64,000 bases of DNA from NCBI GenBank assembly GCA_033398695.1, contig CM065804.1, positions 123,561,501-123,625,500 on the forward strand. The letters are read 5' to 3'. A program made the translations under genes and the position numbers. This document shows positions 31,381 to 43,547 of this stretch, piece by piece. The notes beneath the pieces were generated by a model. That model made no database searches and had not been told where the DNA came from. It saw only the letters and a program-made list of their open reading frames with translations. How positions within the stretch are numbered: position 1 is the first letter of the stretch; each line of letters opens with the position of its first letter. Origin of the DNA: Orobanche coerulescens. Its lineage: Eukaryota; Streptophyta; Magnoliopsida; Lamiales; Orobanchaceae.

Positions 31381-31670
31381 ATCGAGTAATGAAATGAATT
31401 GAGTAATTAATGAGTTAACATGATCGTCCTGATTATTAACTGAGTATTGAAATGAATTAAGTGATTAATGAGTTAATATGATCGTCCTGATCATTAACTG
31501 AGTATTGAAATGAATTAAGTGATTAATGAGTTAATATGATCGTCCTGATCATTAACTGAGTATTGAAATGAATTAAGTGATTAATGAGTTAATATGATCG
31601 TCCTGATCATTAACTGAGTATTGAAATGAATTAAGTGATTAATGAGTTAATATGATCGTCCGATCATAAA
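31381..31670. repeat. 58-bp tandem repeat, five units, in element D leader
   Basis: Units start at 31381 (60 bp, divergent), 31441, 31499, 31557 and 31615. Each carries GAAATGAATTAAGTGATTAA and GATCGTCCTGATC. The three central units are nearly identical. They lie between the primer site and gag on the minus strand, that is in the 5' untranslated leader. Bases 31231-31380 and 31671-31882 are leader without recognised features. Confidence 0.9.
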
Positions 31671-31882
31671 GAAAGATGATGTTTGAGGATTGTTAAATGA
31701 AGAATTATGAATGAATGACTATTGCCAGAAATTATACCATGGCGTTAGAAATCTTACAGTTCTTCCGGCCTGATTGGCTCGGCATTTCCACAAGTCACAC
31801 GTGACGCGAAAGTCCAATGATACTAGTCTGATGACGATGATTTCAAATGAGACATGACTCGGAAGGTAGTATTCAAAACCAC

Positions 31883-31894
31883 GCTCCGATACCA
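31883..31894 (-). other. Primer binding site of element D (tRNA-iMet type)
   Basis: The minus strand reads TGGTATCGGAGC, three bases inside the LTR end. Confidence 0.87.
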
Positions 31895-31897
31895 ACT

Positions 31898-34261
31898 CGT
31901 AACACCCCAAACTAGGCGGATATTACAAAGGTCGTAGATCCCCAACCGGGACCCACCGTGCAATGAAAATGAATGAATTACACAGATAAATGTAGTACCG
32001 AACTACATTACAACAATAATTACTCCGATGAGGTGTTTAGTTTCATCTCACCAGACAATACGAATACTAGTGTATTTTATATGAAGATAAAATACACAAC
32101 ACTGAATGAAACGGAGTATTCAAATGAAAGTCTGCAGCGGAAAATAAAGGACAATAACATGAATAACTGAAAGATCGGGGCCCCCTACTAGTATCACTAG
32201 GACTCCTCGACATCAACATGATATTCCCGTGCGTTTGCCTTGCCATGACCTGAAAAATAAAATCCCCAAACGGGGTCAGTTACAAAGAACAACAATCCTC
32301 AAGGGTTGAAAATACACAATCATGATTATATATGAAGTTATGAAATATCTTGTCGAAACATACGCAATCAAACATGCTATATGAATCAACTAACAGTACG
32401 GCTCAAAGGGTGGCGCCACACTACGCCCGGGATGGAAATGTGTCCGTGCACAAGCCACCAACGAGTATCGATCAAATACACGTGTGGTCTTGTACCTAAT
32501 CAGTCTCACGAGACAATATGACCCGTGTGCACAGTCCAATGTATCACTCCCAATACATGACCATCACGTGCCCGACATGAAAATCCAACACATACCAACC
32601 GGCACGCCAGTATGACCCGGAATGCCACGATATAACAAAAGTGACATCGAAAATGAATAATGACTCACCGAGGTGGAATGGTAATGAAATAAATGACAAT
32701 CAATGAAAAGATTGGAACCGTCGCTCCTTATGACTGAAGTAATTAATTGACAACAACAAGTTTTGATACGGTTAATATAATGATGAATGAGTTATGATTA
32801 TGAATGAACAACAACAAAAGGTATGAATATCCTTTTAACCGAGTAAGAATTAACTTACAAAATACCGATGAAGAAAGTCCTTCCACGAACAAATGTCCTA
32901 AATGAAGTGTCGGTCGCACGAACAACCTTAATTCAATACAATTACCGACAATCCGATCAATATACGAATTAAACACGAATATAATGAACTCAAAACGTCG
33001 ATACGATTAAACTAAGTTCATTGGGGCATTATATCGAATACGTTGTGGCCAAACTCCGATTGTTTACAACTAAACCTCAACAATACCAACCTCAAATCCC
33101 CAAGAAGTGTTTCAAACCAATAAAACATCTCCAATACGATCAATAATCCGATATGAATATCCAAAAACGTGATTATAACAACAATTAGTCGAAAATCCCC
33201 AATTCCAACTCGATATTCAAGGTGTTCTTGAATAATTCCTCAATAATCCAATGAATCCTTATACAAACTCATAATCATATACATATCCCTTCATATAACA
33301 TGATTATAACGTCCAAAACATCATATCTCAACACAAAATCGAAGTCCAAAGTGTTGAAGGAATTACCTCTTGAAGATTCAAGTACTTTAATCCGAAGAAC
33401 ACGCGTTAGATTAATTATCCGGGCTTCACGATCGAAAGGAGATGAAGAAAATCAAACACCCAAATGATTTGTGAAGTAAAAACCCTCCCTCAAGCTTGCT
33501 CTCTCGGTTGAAGGTGAAGAAAATGGGAGAGAAATGGCTGAAATGCTGAAAAAATGAATTTAAAGGGGTTGACTACCCTGCCGGACACGGCCCGTGCCGA
33601 TCGGCACGGTCGTGTCGCACAGCTGGCCGACAGCTGGCCGACAGGGACTCGACCGTGTCCTGCTTGACACGGTCGCGGCGCGGAGGGCCTTCCGATAGTG
33701 ACCCGTCCGACAGCGACTCGGCATGACTCGACCGTGTCCTGGGACACGGTCGGGCGTGCTGGGCAGTCGGTTCTGGCTTATCCGGAAGAGTCCGACTCGG
33801 CCGTGCCAGACGACACGGTCGGGTCCTGAGGCAGAGACTTCGGCATTTTCCGGACGAGTACGGCACGGGCCGTGTCGGACGACACGGCCGAGTTCGTTCG
33901 CGATGATCGCCAATCTTGAAAAATGAGCGGTTGAGCTAAAACGACCATAACTCTCTCGTCCGGACTCCGATTGACTCACCGTTTGAACCATTGGAAAGCT
34001 AACTCGATGCTCTATAATATTGCAAAGATTTAGAATTTTTGGAGTTACCAAAAATTAATGGTGATCTAACAAAGTCGAACTCATATGAGGAAAGTTGAAA
34101 TAATGAACAATAACGATACACAACTCGAAGTTTTTCCGAACGGTGAACACGGTGAATGAACATGATTGATGAATGATTATACTTGAGTGAAAATCCACTG
34201 AGTGACAATCACCGAATGAAATTACTGAATGATAATGACTGAATTACAACCGGGTATTACA
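31898..34261 (-). mobile_element. LTR-D, 5' LTR
   Basis: It begins CGTAACACCCC (T to C at the terminal base) and ends GGGTATTACA. It is nearly identical to 24863-27224. It contains the hairpin ladder at 33583-33895 and a TATA-like box (TTTAAATTC, 33556-33564, minus) that would drive element transcription. Confidence 0.94.
33583..33895. repeat. GC-rich hairpin ladder, LTR-D U3 (5' LTR)
   Basis: Four inverted pairs: CGACCGTGTC with GACACGGTCG (33650-33675), the same pair with a 4-base loop (33728-33752), GGCCGTGCC with GACACGGTCG (about 33799-33822) and GGCCGTGTC with GACACGGCC (about 33868-33892). They are about 69-78 bp apart. The last pair on the TATA side is followed within 30 bp by the TATA-like box. 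Confidence 0.82.
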
Positions 34262-34266
34262 ATTAA
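34262..34266. other. Target-site duplication ATTAA, right side of element D
   Basis: It equals 24858-24862, and LTR-A' sequence resumes directly (TCACAACACATATGC). Confidence 0.95.
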
Positions 34267-34830
34267 TCACAACACATATGCACATTACAACAAATACATA
34301 ACCGACATAATACAAACAACTATAATTAGGGTACTTGCCTCGAATTGATGACAAGGATAAAACTTCGACGAACGTCAATACACTCAAAGGTCGCCCCTTC
34401 GATTTATCACGTTGGAAAGCTCGAACCTTAAACAGAAGAAATAATCATCTCACATCAAATAACTAACGTACGAACATCTTACAATCTAACTACGACCGGA
34501 AGTTCAATAAAACATATCATATCTAACCGACATAATGTACGTTACGTACCCAATGTAGCGTACGTTAAGCCTGCTCATTAGCATACATAAGCTACGATGC
34601 CTAGCGCACGCTAAGAATGCATTTAACAGTGTCTTCTCTGATCAGACGACTGCCTCGTCTGATGACATAGCATACATAATTCTCAGTGTTTAAATTACGT
34701 TATCCTCATACATATTATACTCATGCAACCTTGAATGATCTTACGGTTTAAGACATCTTCGAATTCAAGGATATATATAACATCACAACGCTATACTCAA
34801 TCTTGATTACAACTTCTCTTGCGTAGTTCA
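34267..34830 (-). mobile_element. LTR-A', 3' LTR, middle piece between D and B'
   Basis: It matches 2377-2940, includes the downstream palindrome array (34464-34702) and ends with the GTTCA target site (34826-34830) of B'. Confidence 0.9.
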
Positions 34831-37030
34831 TGTAACACCCCCAAGTTATTCAGGATATATTACAGTGCCGTGAGCCCAGCCGTGGGACCCACAAGGCTAA
34901 ACATACACGGAACTATAAAACTTGACCGAGAAGGTCTACATACAATGGAATGAAGAACAATACAAAGGGTATTCAAAACATAACTAATGTATCCAAAGAC
35001 ATCACAACACAAATCAATACCTCGGCAAACACAGGCCGGAACATCAAGGAAAAAGGAAAACAATACTCGAGTATTCAATAACCATTCCAGTACAACAACA
35101 CTAAATGGAAAACTCAAAACATAACCGGAGGAAAGACACAGTATCACACTTGCCCATCATCTTCATGCCGACCCGATACCCGCCTGTCCGTTCTCCTGGA
35201 ACCTGAAATACATAAAAAGTATTTCCCCCATAAAGGGGTTAGCCGTCGAATAGCTAGTGCAAGTATATCAAGTATGAAACACAATACTCCTCGACAATAA
35301 AGTAAATGTAACCTTCAATTCATCAATTTAAGACTAGTATTCCGGAATAACTAAATCTCATGGCATTGCATCAATACATATATGAATACCGTGGAACCGC
35401 ACCAGAGGCTACGGAACCCTCAGGGGACCTATCGGCCCGCCCCAGAGTGGTTCATTCATATCATCCGTGGAATTGCACCAGAGGCTACGAAACCCTCAGG
35501 GGACCCGTCGGCCTGCCCCAGAGTGGATAGAAATAATCATGCCATTAATATTTCATACTTTCAAAGTCGAGAACGCACATTCATAAATATATACTTGCCT
35601 TGAATAGTCGACGACGCAACGAACGGAAAGGAAAGTCACCGACAAATGCTAGGAACTCACGAAACCGAACCTAACGATTGGAAGAATACAATCACAACCA
35701 ATTCTAAACGAATATGGAATTGGAATACACCCGGAAACCCGCCTACGATTCATGTATATTCGTATAAAAACGACAACGAGGGCGGACCACAACCAAACCC
35801 TCTCGAATCCGTAAAAACCACGAAATATACCATGAATCCGTAGGGAAACTAAGAATACCAACAAGATTAATCATATTCATCATGAATTAATCAACAAAAC
35901 GGAATGAATCGGACAAAAACGCGAAAACCCCCAAATCTCCCCAAATGTAGGGTTCTAAAAATCTAACCTTGATTCACTGGATCGAAGGATGTTATAGGAT
36001 GATTGATCAGTGATATAAACTCAGAAACCTCATGGATTTGTTGTTTAACAACATGGCTTCACCAACTCCGAAGCTCCAGCCGCGGACCGAAGAGAAAGGA
36101 AATGAAAAACGAATGAAAAAGTGGCTGCTCTGTCAATTATATACTGGGCCAGACTAGCGTGCGCTAGGCTGCCGAGCTAGCGCGCGCTATCGGCCCAGGC
36201 CGCAATCTAGTGACCTCCTGGACTAGACTGCTCGGCCAGGTAGCATGCGCAGCCTTCCAGCCGTAGCGTGCGCTACCTGCCGGCCGTAGCGTACGTAGTG
36301 TCCGGCAGTAGCGTGCGCTGCCTGCCGAGCCTACCCGATTCCAGAACCTCAGGACTCCACTGTCCAGACCCGATAGCGTGCGTTAGGCCAGCCGATAGCG
36401 TGCGCTACACCTGTCGGTTAGCGCGCACAGCCTTCCGGCCGTAGCGTGCGCTACGCCGGTTCCTTCCGCACCCGTCCGGCCAGTGCCCGCAATCGTCCGG
36501 CCAGTCCCGCAACCGTCCGGCCAGTGCTCGAACACCAGGGCTCGACGACCCGATTTCCGAAAACGTACGGAACGAACACGACGAAAAGTTCGCGGACGAC
36601 ATCAATGACCCGAAATGAAAACATAATGCAATAATTAATCATACGCGACCAAGAAAAGGGTCGAGACAACAAATACAGATACGGATACCCATAACTTTGG
36701 GTAAATTACAAAATGGCCCAAAACGCCCGAAAATCACGATACGAAATCGAATAACCAAACCGAAGTTCACAACACGTATAACGAAGTTAAACGAACTTAC
36801 GGGAAACTCGAAACAGCAGTTTCGAACGAGATTCGCAAGAATCGAACTCAAGTGCGGAAAAGTCGCTATAAAGCACGGAACTCAACTAAACGACACCAAA
36901 ACGAACTCGGATGTCAAAAAGTGTAGAATTAATCATTCTCAGGATGACGAAACGTTCATGAACGAGTCATCAAAATGGACTTCCGCCGAAAAAAAAGAAA
37001 TTACCGGAAATCGAAATTACGGGTATTACA
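34831..37030 (-). mobile_element. LTR-B', 3' LTR
   Basis: 2200 bp, TGTAACACCCCCAAGTTATT to GGGTATTACA. It preserves a clean palindrome array and the TATA box TATATAAT (minus, 36136-36143), which helps to read the damaged copy at 2941-5114. Confidence 0.93.
36155..36453. repeat. Phased 12-bp palindrome array, LTR-B U3 (reference copy)
   Basis: Ten copies start at 36155, 36178, 36241, 36264, 36287, 36309, 36374, 36396, 36419 and 36442. Gaps are 23, 63, 23, 23, 22, 65, 22, 23 and 23 bp. Most read TAGCGTGCGCTA; one is TAGCGCGCGCTA, one TAGCGTACGTAG. Spacers are GC-rich (CCTGCCGGCCG type). The TATA box lies 12 bp beyond the first copy. Confidence 0.88.
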
Positions 37031-37067
37031 TTCTACCCTCCTTAAAAGAAGTTTCGTCCCGAAACTT
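37031..37067 (-). promoter_or_regulatory. Polypurine tract and stem-loop, element B' 3' side
   Basis: Same as 5115-5151; the hairpin AAGTTTCG/CGAAACTT is at 37049-37067. Confidence 0.8.
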
Positions 37068-39429
37068 AAAACAAGTAGGGAGAAGAAATATCCCGCGAGG
37101 AAAAATTCAATGAGATACACAAGAACCGAAAACTTACGCCCAAACGGTGAATCATCAGTATAGAACACAACGATACATTACCCGAAGGTAAACCAAACCA
37201 ACGCCGAAATAAATACGAATCACAATGCCCGAAGGCTCCAACGGAAATACCAATACATCACAATGGCCTGAAAGCCAAACAGCCCAAAGCTGTAAATCCT
37301 CACAATACAGATCTCAAAGAAACAAACCTGACTGTCGGACATACCCCTCGGCGTATGAACAACCAGTCGCAAATCGTCGGACATATCCAATACAACATGG
37401 ACTACGAACGACCAAACAATAAAGCTCAAGAGGGACATCACAGTACGCCCGATCCGTAAATGTGTCCGTGGATATGTCCACCCCGTATATGGAATCCGGA
37501 ATATACGTGTGACAATGTACCTAATTAGCCTCACGAACTACGTCTCGTGTACACGGTCCAATGCGGAAACATCCACGCATGCCCATCGTGTGCCCGGCTA
37601 AAAATACTACACATAACCAATCGGCATGCAGATATGATTCCAGATATGCCACGATACAACATGACAACGAAACTCAAAGGATAACATATCCAATACGAAT
37701 CATGCGACTCACTAAGTGAACGATGACGCACGAATAATGAAAGACCGACACGACCAACAATATCCAAAACAACCATCCTGGGATCTAAATCCCTAAGGAC
37801 CGATTAACATGAGTAATAATCACAACACAACAATTCGGGAAATCCTCAACCCTCAACGATCACAAAATTACCGAGTTCACAAGAATAATAGTGTGCTGCC
37901 TTGAGTCAGCCAACACGGCAATAATAATTCAACGGATGGGAACTATCCTCGACAGTCTCAATTTAATACCTCGATTACCTTCAGGACGGTCAATCGATAA
38001 CAGTTATACAGTGGATGGGAATTATCATCGATAATCCCAATTCAATACCTCGATTACCTTAGAACGGTCAATCGATAATCACTGATACGATAGAATAGAT
38101 GTCCCGGCGCCTTAAACCGACCACCGAAACAGAGATGATAAAAGAATATATTAAACGCCTTCAATCGGCTAATGCAACATCATAGCAATAGTTCCAATTC
38201 GATAATAAAGATTCAACGATGCCTCAGAACGACACTAATCGTGAACAATAATAATCGATACATCAATACCGCGAACCGGCTATCGCCAACATCAGTATCA
38301 AAAAGAATCTCAATGCCTTAAACCGGCCGTTAACGAGTAACAATAATATTTATCATAATTACCGAAGGGTATTGCATCAAACAATTCCCGAATATCAACA
38401 AAATCATAAAGAGGCCAAGTCTCGAAATGATACACGCATTCGTACACCTACATGATAACATTAATCTCGTTGACCTGTACAAGTATAAAACTTGTCTCGA
38501 TATCAATGCCACGAACTGTTAGCAATTCAGTTGCTTTCGTCTACGAGTTCCTCAGTCCCGACCAAGCTAATCTACAAACTCTTCAACCTCAACCGTAACC
38601 CAACAGTCATAATCCACGATCAAACATCATATCTTATTGTAAAACGAAGGCTTAATAATCAACTGGTTCGATGACGATCAATATCAATACAACCAGGCCA
38701 CAAACTCATCGGTTCCACAATATCTCGATTAAACACAGTCCGAACTGTCCAACTCAGACCCTCACGAATTCATGTCCACAATACGAGCCGAAATCCGATG
38801 ATCATATCAGCAACCAATCCGGACCAACAATAAGGGTCTAAATGTTACCGGTTCCAAACTCAATTCTTAAATACGAATTGACAAGGTTCCCTTCTCGTAA
38901 ATCCGTAGTTAAAATTTTCCGATGATCATCGTTAATTCGAACCATCCAATTAGTTCAACATTATAGATAATCATATTCTAAGGTTATCGAACAATCCAAT
39001 CATTCGACTTGAATATTTGCTCCATACGTATGGGCTTCCAAATTCAGGGATGAATAATAATTTCATCAAACTCATAATCACATTCGTATTCCTATACGAA
39101 TATTATTTCAAACACATAATTTAGCTCTAGATATGAATATTCCATATTCATTTTCAAAACATCAACACTTCTTATAAATTTTCATCACCTCGTATAATTC
39201 AAGAGTTCTTCAAGAACATGAAATATCCGAAATCACGTTCAAAACAACACATCTGAGGTATATATCTCCATGTTACCATTTTCTTCATCATGCAATTCAT
39301 ACAACCTCAAGAATCGCAACAAAACCATTATCATCATATGAAGAAGATCTCAATAATCATATCAACATCCGAAATCTCTTATTACAATTCCAATAAATCT
39401 CGTATAACATTATCACATGATACCATAAT
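37068..39429 (-). mobile_element. Non-coding interior of element B', 3' half
   Basis: It is colinear with 5152-7512. Contains the LTR-D-like block (about 37416-37690) and the 79-bp hairpin repeats (about 37934-38090). No protein recognised. The PBS-like TGGTATCA is at 39418-39425 (minus). Confidence 0.6.
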
Positions 39430-40812
39430 TGTAACACCCCAGATCCTCCTCGGAATATTACACGCCGTAAACCCTTCTCACAAGGATTTACCAGGCTAAG
39501 CACAATTTTCCACGTCATTTCAAAAATGCCAAAAAGACCGATGACGATAATATTTTTCAAATACTAAAAAAATCATTTTCCAAATACCGTCATAAAAATA
39601 CCGTCAAAACGATCAAGGCCAAAATGCCAAAAACTCAGTTTAGGGAATCGGTTTTACAAAAAAAAAATCAATTGGCAAAATACCAAAAGCCATTTCAAAA
39701 TACTCACGCAATGGATAAAAGTACAGTCCAATATATGCATTTACATTGAAATAAAACGAACATCAAAATACACGATTCCCAACATGCTCCCTCCCAAGTA
39801 GTAATCCTTTAAAGAAAACGAACCACTATCAAAGGGATATGAGGATTACATTATATGGACGAACCACGAAGAAGAATAATTGAACTCCATTCCAAGAATC
39901 ATCAAAAACTTCAAGAACAATACTTAAATCCGAGCTCCCCATCTTAATCTTGTTTAAGAGAATCATCTCTCAATGTTTAGGAACTTCAAGTACTTCCCAA
40001 GGCTCTCTCTATTGTCTGAAGGAAGTTGAATGTACAAAATGCATCTCTGGTATCGTCTATACTCTTTTTAAAACACATCACTAGCGCGCTTGACCTTATA
40101 TTTAGCGTGCGCTACGTAACTAGCGTGCGCTATCCTTCCTTGATAGCGTGCGCTATCGGCGATCCGAAGCTCTTGCATTGCTTGAAATTCATCTAACGTC
40201 GTAATACCCATGCATTAACGCATTTGCAAATAGGTGTTGACTTGCTACGGCGAAATGCTCGAGAGCATGCGCTATTCTTCGACCTTAGCACGCGCTAATC
40301 GCCGTTGACCCGACAACCTGTACCTTCCCGTAAGATGCCCGGGTCCTACACGCGAAAGCAACCAATAAAGCCAAGATTCCTGTTGACGATCGAAATTAGC
40401 GTGCGCTACGAACATGCATTAGCGTACGCTAATCGCCGATAATAAATATGCAGGCCTACACCGGCCACTTTAGGACCTTATCCGTAATACCTTACGTCGT
40501 TAGGGGTCCTCCTTAGCGTACGAATCAAACCTCTTAGTGTGCGCTAAGTATGCACCGTGGCGTACGCTAAGTATATATGTCTTAGCGTGCGCTAGGCATA
40601 CCTTGTAGCGTGCGCTAACGTGGCTGTACTTAGCCATTTTCCGCTATTCTCGACCAACATCTCGACATACCAAACGATCATATGGCACAATGAATACATA
40701 TACGCATTCAATAACATTGTCATACGTTCACATCACCCTCAAGCACAATTATCCATCAACGACGACCAACATATAAACGAAAAAAAATATATCCGAAAAT
40801 CGGGGTATTACA
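39430..40812 (-). mobile_element. LTR-C', middle LTR of element B'
   Basis: It is colinear with 7513-8909. The stretch 40020-40520 differs from copy 1 by many 2-5 base changes concentrated in the palindrome array, while the sequence on both sides is almost identical, which is unusual for mutation. The array spans 40082-40617. Confidence 0.85.
40082..40617. repeat. Phased 12-bp palindrome array, LTR-C' U3
   Basis: Counterpart of 8165-8714; the right half (for example TAGCGTGCGCTA at 40606) is intact, and the left half has small losses such as TAACGTCGTAA in place of TAACGTACGTAA. Confidence 0.78.
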
Positions 40813-40853
40813 CTCTACCCCCCCTAAAAAAATAAGTTTCGTCCTCGAAACTT
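40813..40853 (-). promoter_or_regulatory. Polypurine tract and stem-loop next to LTR-C'
   Basis: Same as 8910-8950; hairpin at 40834-40853. Confidence 0.8.
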
Positions 40854-41023
40854 GCAATCACTCGCACAAACAACATTTCAACGGAAATTCAAAATCACCA
40901 AGAATTATCGAATAATCCGAACAACATACTTACAAGTCTGTGAAGTCGAAGATCTCCCGTGGTACTAGCATGCGACTCCTAAACAAAGTCTCAACATAAC
41001 ACCGATACACACCAATATCGCAA

Positions 41024-41101
41024 TTAGCAATTTAACAAAATCTCAAGGAAGAGTTCACGTCCGTGACCACGGCCACGATTCTTCCTCCTTTCAGCCAACA
41101 T
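41024..41101 (-). pseudogene. gag N-terminus remnant of element B'
   Basis: 26 codons starting at 41101 (MLAERRKNRGRGHGREL), the duplicate of 9121-9198 with one Arg to Gly change. The surrounding 40854-41328 is leader without other features. Confidence 0.5.
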
Positions 41102-41328
41102 TCTGAAGGGCACACACGTGCATAAGTATAATCCAAATCGCACATTCTCGAAGTGGCCAATTCCCAAGAATACCAAGCTATAAACGAAACGATTAAGAAA
41201 AATACAAGAAGAGTGAGAGAACTTACAAGTACCGGTCGCACTGTGATGATGGCAGAGTAGTGATACTGTGGGCAAATGACGACCCAATCGACCCAAAAGA
41301 CCAACAGCCTAGGTATCCATAAACCTAA

Positions 41329-41340
41329 GCTCCGATACCA
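41329..41340 (-). other. Primer binding site of element B'
   Basis: The minus strand reads TGGTATCGGAGC, five bases inside LTR-B'. Confidence 0.85.
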
Positions 41341-41345
41341 TATTC

Positions 41346-43542
41346 TGTAACACCCCCAAGATATTCAGGGTATATTACAGCACCGTGAGCCCCGCCGTGG
41401 GACCCACAAGGCTAAACATACGCGGAACTATAAAACTTGACCGAGAAGGTCTACATACAATGGAATGAAGAACAATCCAAAGGGTATTCAAAACATAACC
41501 AATGTATCCAAAGACATCACAACACAAATCAATACCTCGGCAAACACAGGCCGGAACATCAAGGAAAAAGGAAAACAATACTCGAGTATTCAATAACCAT
41601 TCCAGTACAACAACACTGAATGGAAAACTCAAAACATAACCGGAGGAAAGACACAGTATCACACTTGCCCATCATCTTCATGCCGACCCGATACCCGCCT
41701 GTCCGTTCTCCTGGAACCTGAAATACATAAAAAGTATTTCCCCCATAAAGGGGTTAGCCTTCGAATAGCTAGTGCAAGTATATCAAGTATGAAACACAAT
41801 ACTCCTCGACAATAAAGTAAATGTAACCATCAATTCATCAATTTAAGACTAGTATTCCGGAATAACTAAATCTCATGGCATTGCATCAATACATATATGA
41901 ATACCGTGGAACCGCACCAGAGGCTACGGAACCCTCAGGGGACCTATCGGCCCGCCCCAGGGTGGTTCGTTCATTTCATCCGTGGAATCGCACCAGAGGC
42001 TACGAAACCCTCAGGGGACCCTTCGGCCCGCCCCAGAGTGGATAGAAATAATCATGCCATTAATATTTCATACTTTCAAAGTCGAGAACGCACATTCATA
42101 AATATATACTTGCCTTGAATAGTCGACGACGCAACGAACGGAAAGGAAAGTCACCGACGAATGCTAGGAACTCACGAAACCGAACCTAACGATTCGAAGA
42201 ATACAATCACAACCAATTCTAAACGAATACGGAATTGAAATACACCCGGAAACCCGCCTACGATTCATGTATATTCGTATAAAAATGACAACGAGGGCGG
42301 ACCACAACCAAACCCTCTCGAATCCGTAAAAACCACGACATATACCATGAATCCGTAGGGAAACTAAGAATACCAACAAGATTAATCATTCATCATGAAT
42401 TAATCAACAAAACGGAATGAATCGGACAAAAATGCGAAAACCCCCAAATCTCCCCAAAAGTAGGGTTCTAAAGATCTAACCTTGATTCGCTGGATCGAAG
42501 GATGTTATAGGATGATTGATCAGTGATATAAACTCAGAAACCTCATGGATTTGTTGTTTAACAACATGGCTTCACCTCCTCCGAAGCTCCAGCCGCGGAC
42601 CGAAGAGAAAGGAAATGAAAAATGAATGAAAAAGTGGCTGCTCTGTCAATTATATACTGGGCTGGACTAGCGTGCGATAGGCTGGCGAGCTAGCGCACGC
42701 TATCGGCCTAGGCCGCAATCCAGTGACCTCCTGGACTAGACTGCTCGGCCAGGTAGCGTGCGCAGCCTTCCGACCGTAGCGTGCGCTACCTGCCGGCCGT
42801 AGCGTACGTAGTGTCCGGCAGTAGCGTGCACTGCCTGCCGAGCCTACCCGATTCCAGAACCTCAGGACTCCACTGTCCAGACCCGATAGCGTGCGTTAGG
42901 CCAGCCGATAGCGTGTGCTACACCTACCGGTTAGCGTGCGCAGCCTTCCGGCCGTAGCGTGCGCTATGCCGGTTCCTGCCGCACCCGTCCGGCCGGTGCC
43001 CGCAATCGTCCGGCCAGTCCCGCAACCGTCCGACCAGTGCTCGAACACCAGGGCTCGACGACTTGATTTCCGAAAACGTACGGAACGAACACAATGAAAA
43101 GTTCGCGGACGACATCAACGACCCGAAATGAAAACATAATGCAATAATTAATCATACGCGACCAAGAAAAGGGTCGAGACAACAAATACAGATACGGATA
43201 CCCATAACGTTGGGTAAATTACAAAATGGCCCAAAACGCCCGAAAATCACGATACGAAATCGAATAACCAAACCGAAGTTCACAACACGTATAACGAAGT
43301 TAAATGAACTTACGGGAAACTCGAAATAGCAGTTTCGAACGAGATTCGCAAGAATCGAACTCAAGTGCGGAAAAGTCGCTATAAAGCACGGAACTCAACT
43401 AAACGACACCGAAACAAACTCGGATGTCAAAAAGTGTAGAATTAATCATTCTCAGGATGACGAGACGGTCATGAGCGAGTCATCAAAACGGACTTCCGCC
43501 GAAAAAAAGAAATTACCGGAAATCGAAATTATGGGTATTACA
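41346..43542 (-). mobile_element. LTR-B', 5' LTR
   Basis: Colinear with 9443-11640, with the palindrome array near 42667-42965. Followed by the target duplication GTTCA at 43543-43547. Confidence 0.93.
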
Positions 43543-43547
43543 GTTCA

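Larger units (their letters stand above)
24863..34261 (-). mobile_element. Element D: full-length, deletion-bearing chromovirus-type retrotransposon
   Basis: 9.4 kb with two LTRs of about 2.36 kb (24863-27224 and 31898-34261), PBS (31883-31894), gag remnant, protease, RT, RNase H, integrase and chromodomain, polypurine tract and a perfect 5-bp target duplication. The LTRs are almost identical apart from a few CTG/CAG-rich patches, and copy 1 has the empty site, so D is the youngest dated insertion here. Its gag lacks most of the capsid region, and about 300 bp around the RT/RNase H junction are missing. It probably moved using proteins supplied by a relative, or decayed soon after. Confidence 0.93.
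34831..43542 (-). mobile_element. Element B', duplicate of composite element B
   Basis: Same arrangement and target duplication (34826-34830 and 43543-43547) as element B. Its existence at the same site in both copies shows that B was present before the segmental duplication. Confidence 0.88.
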
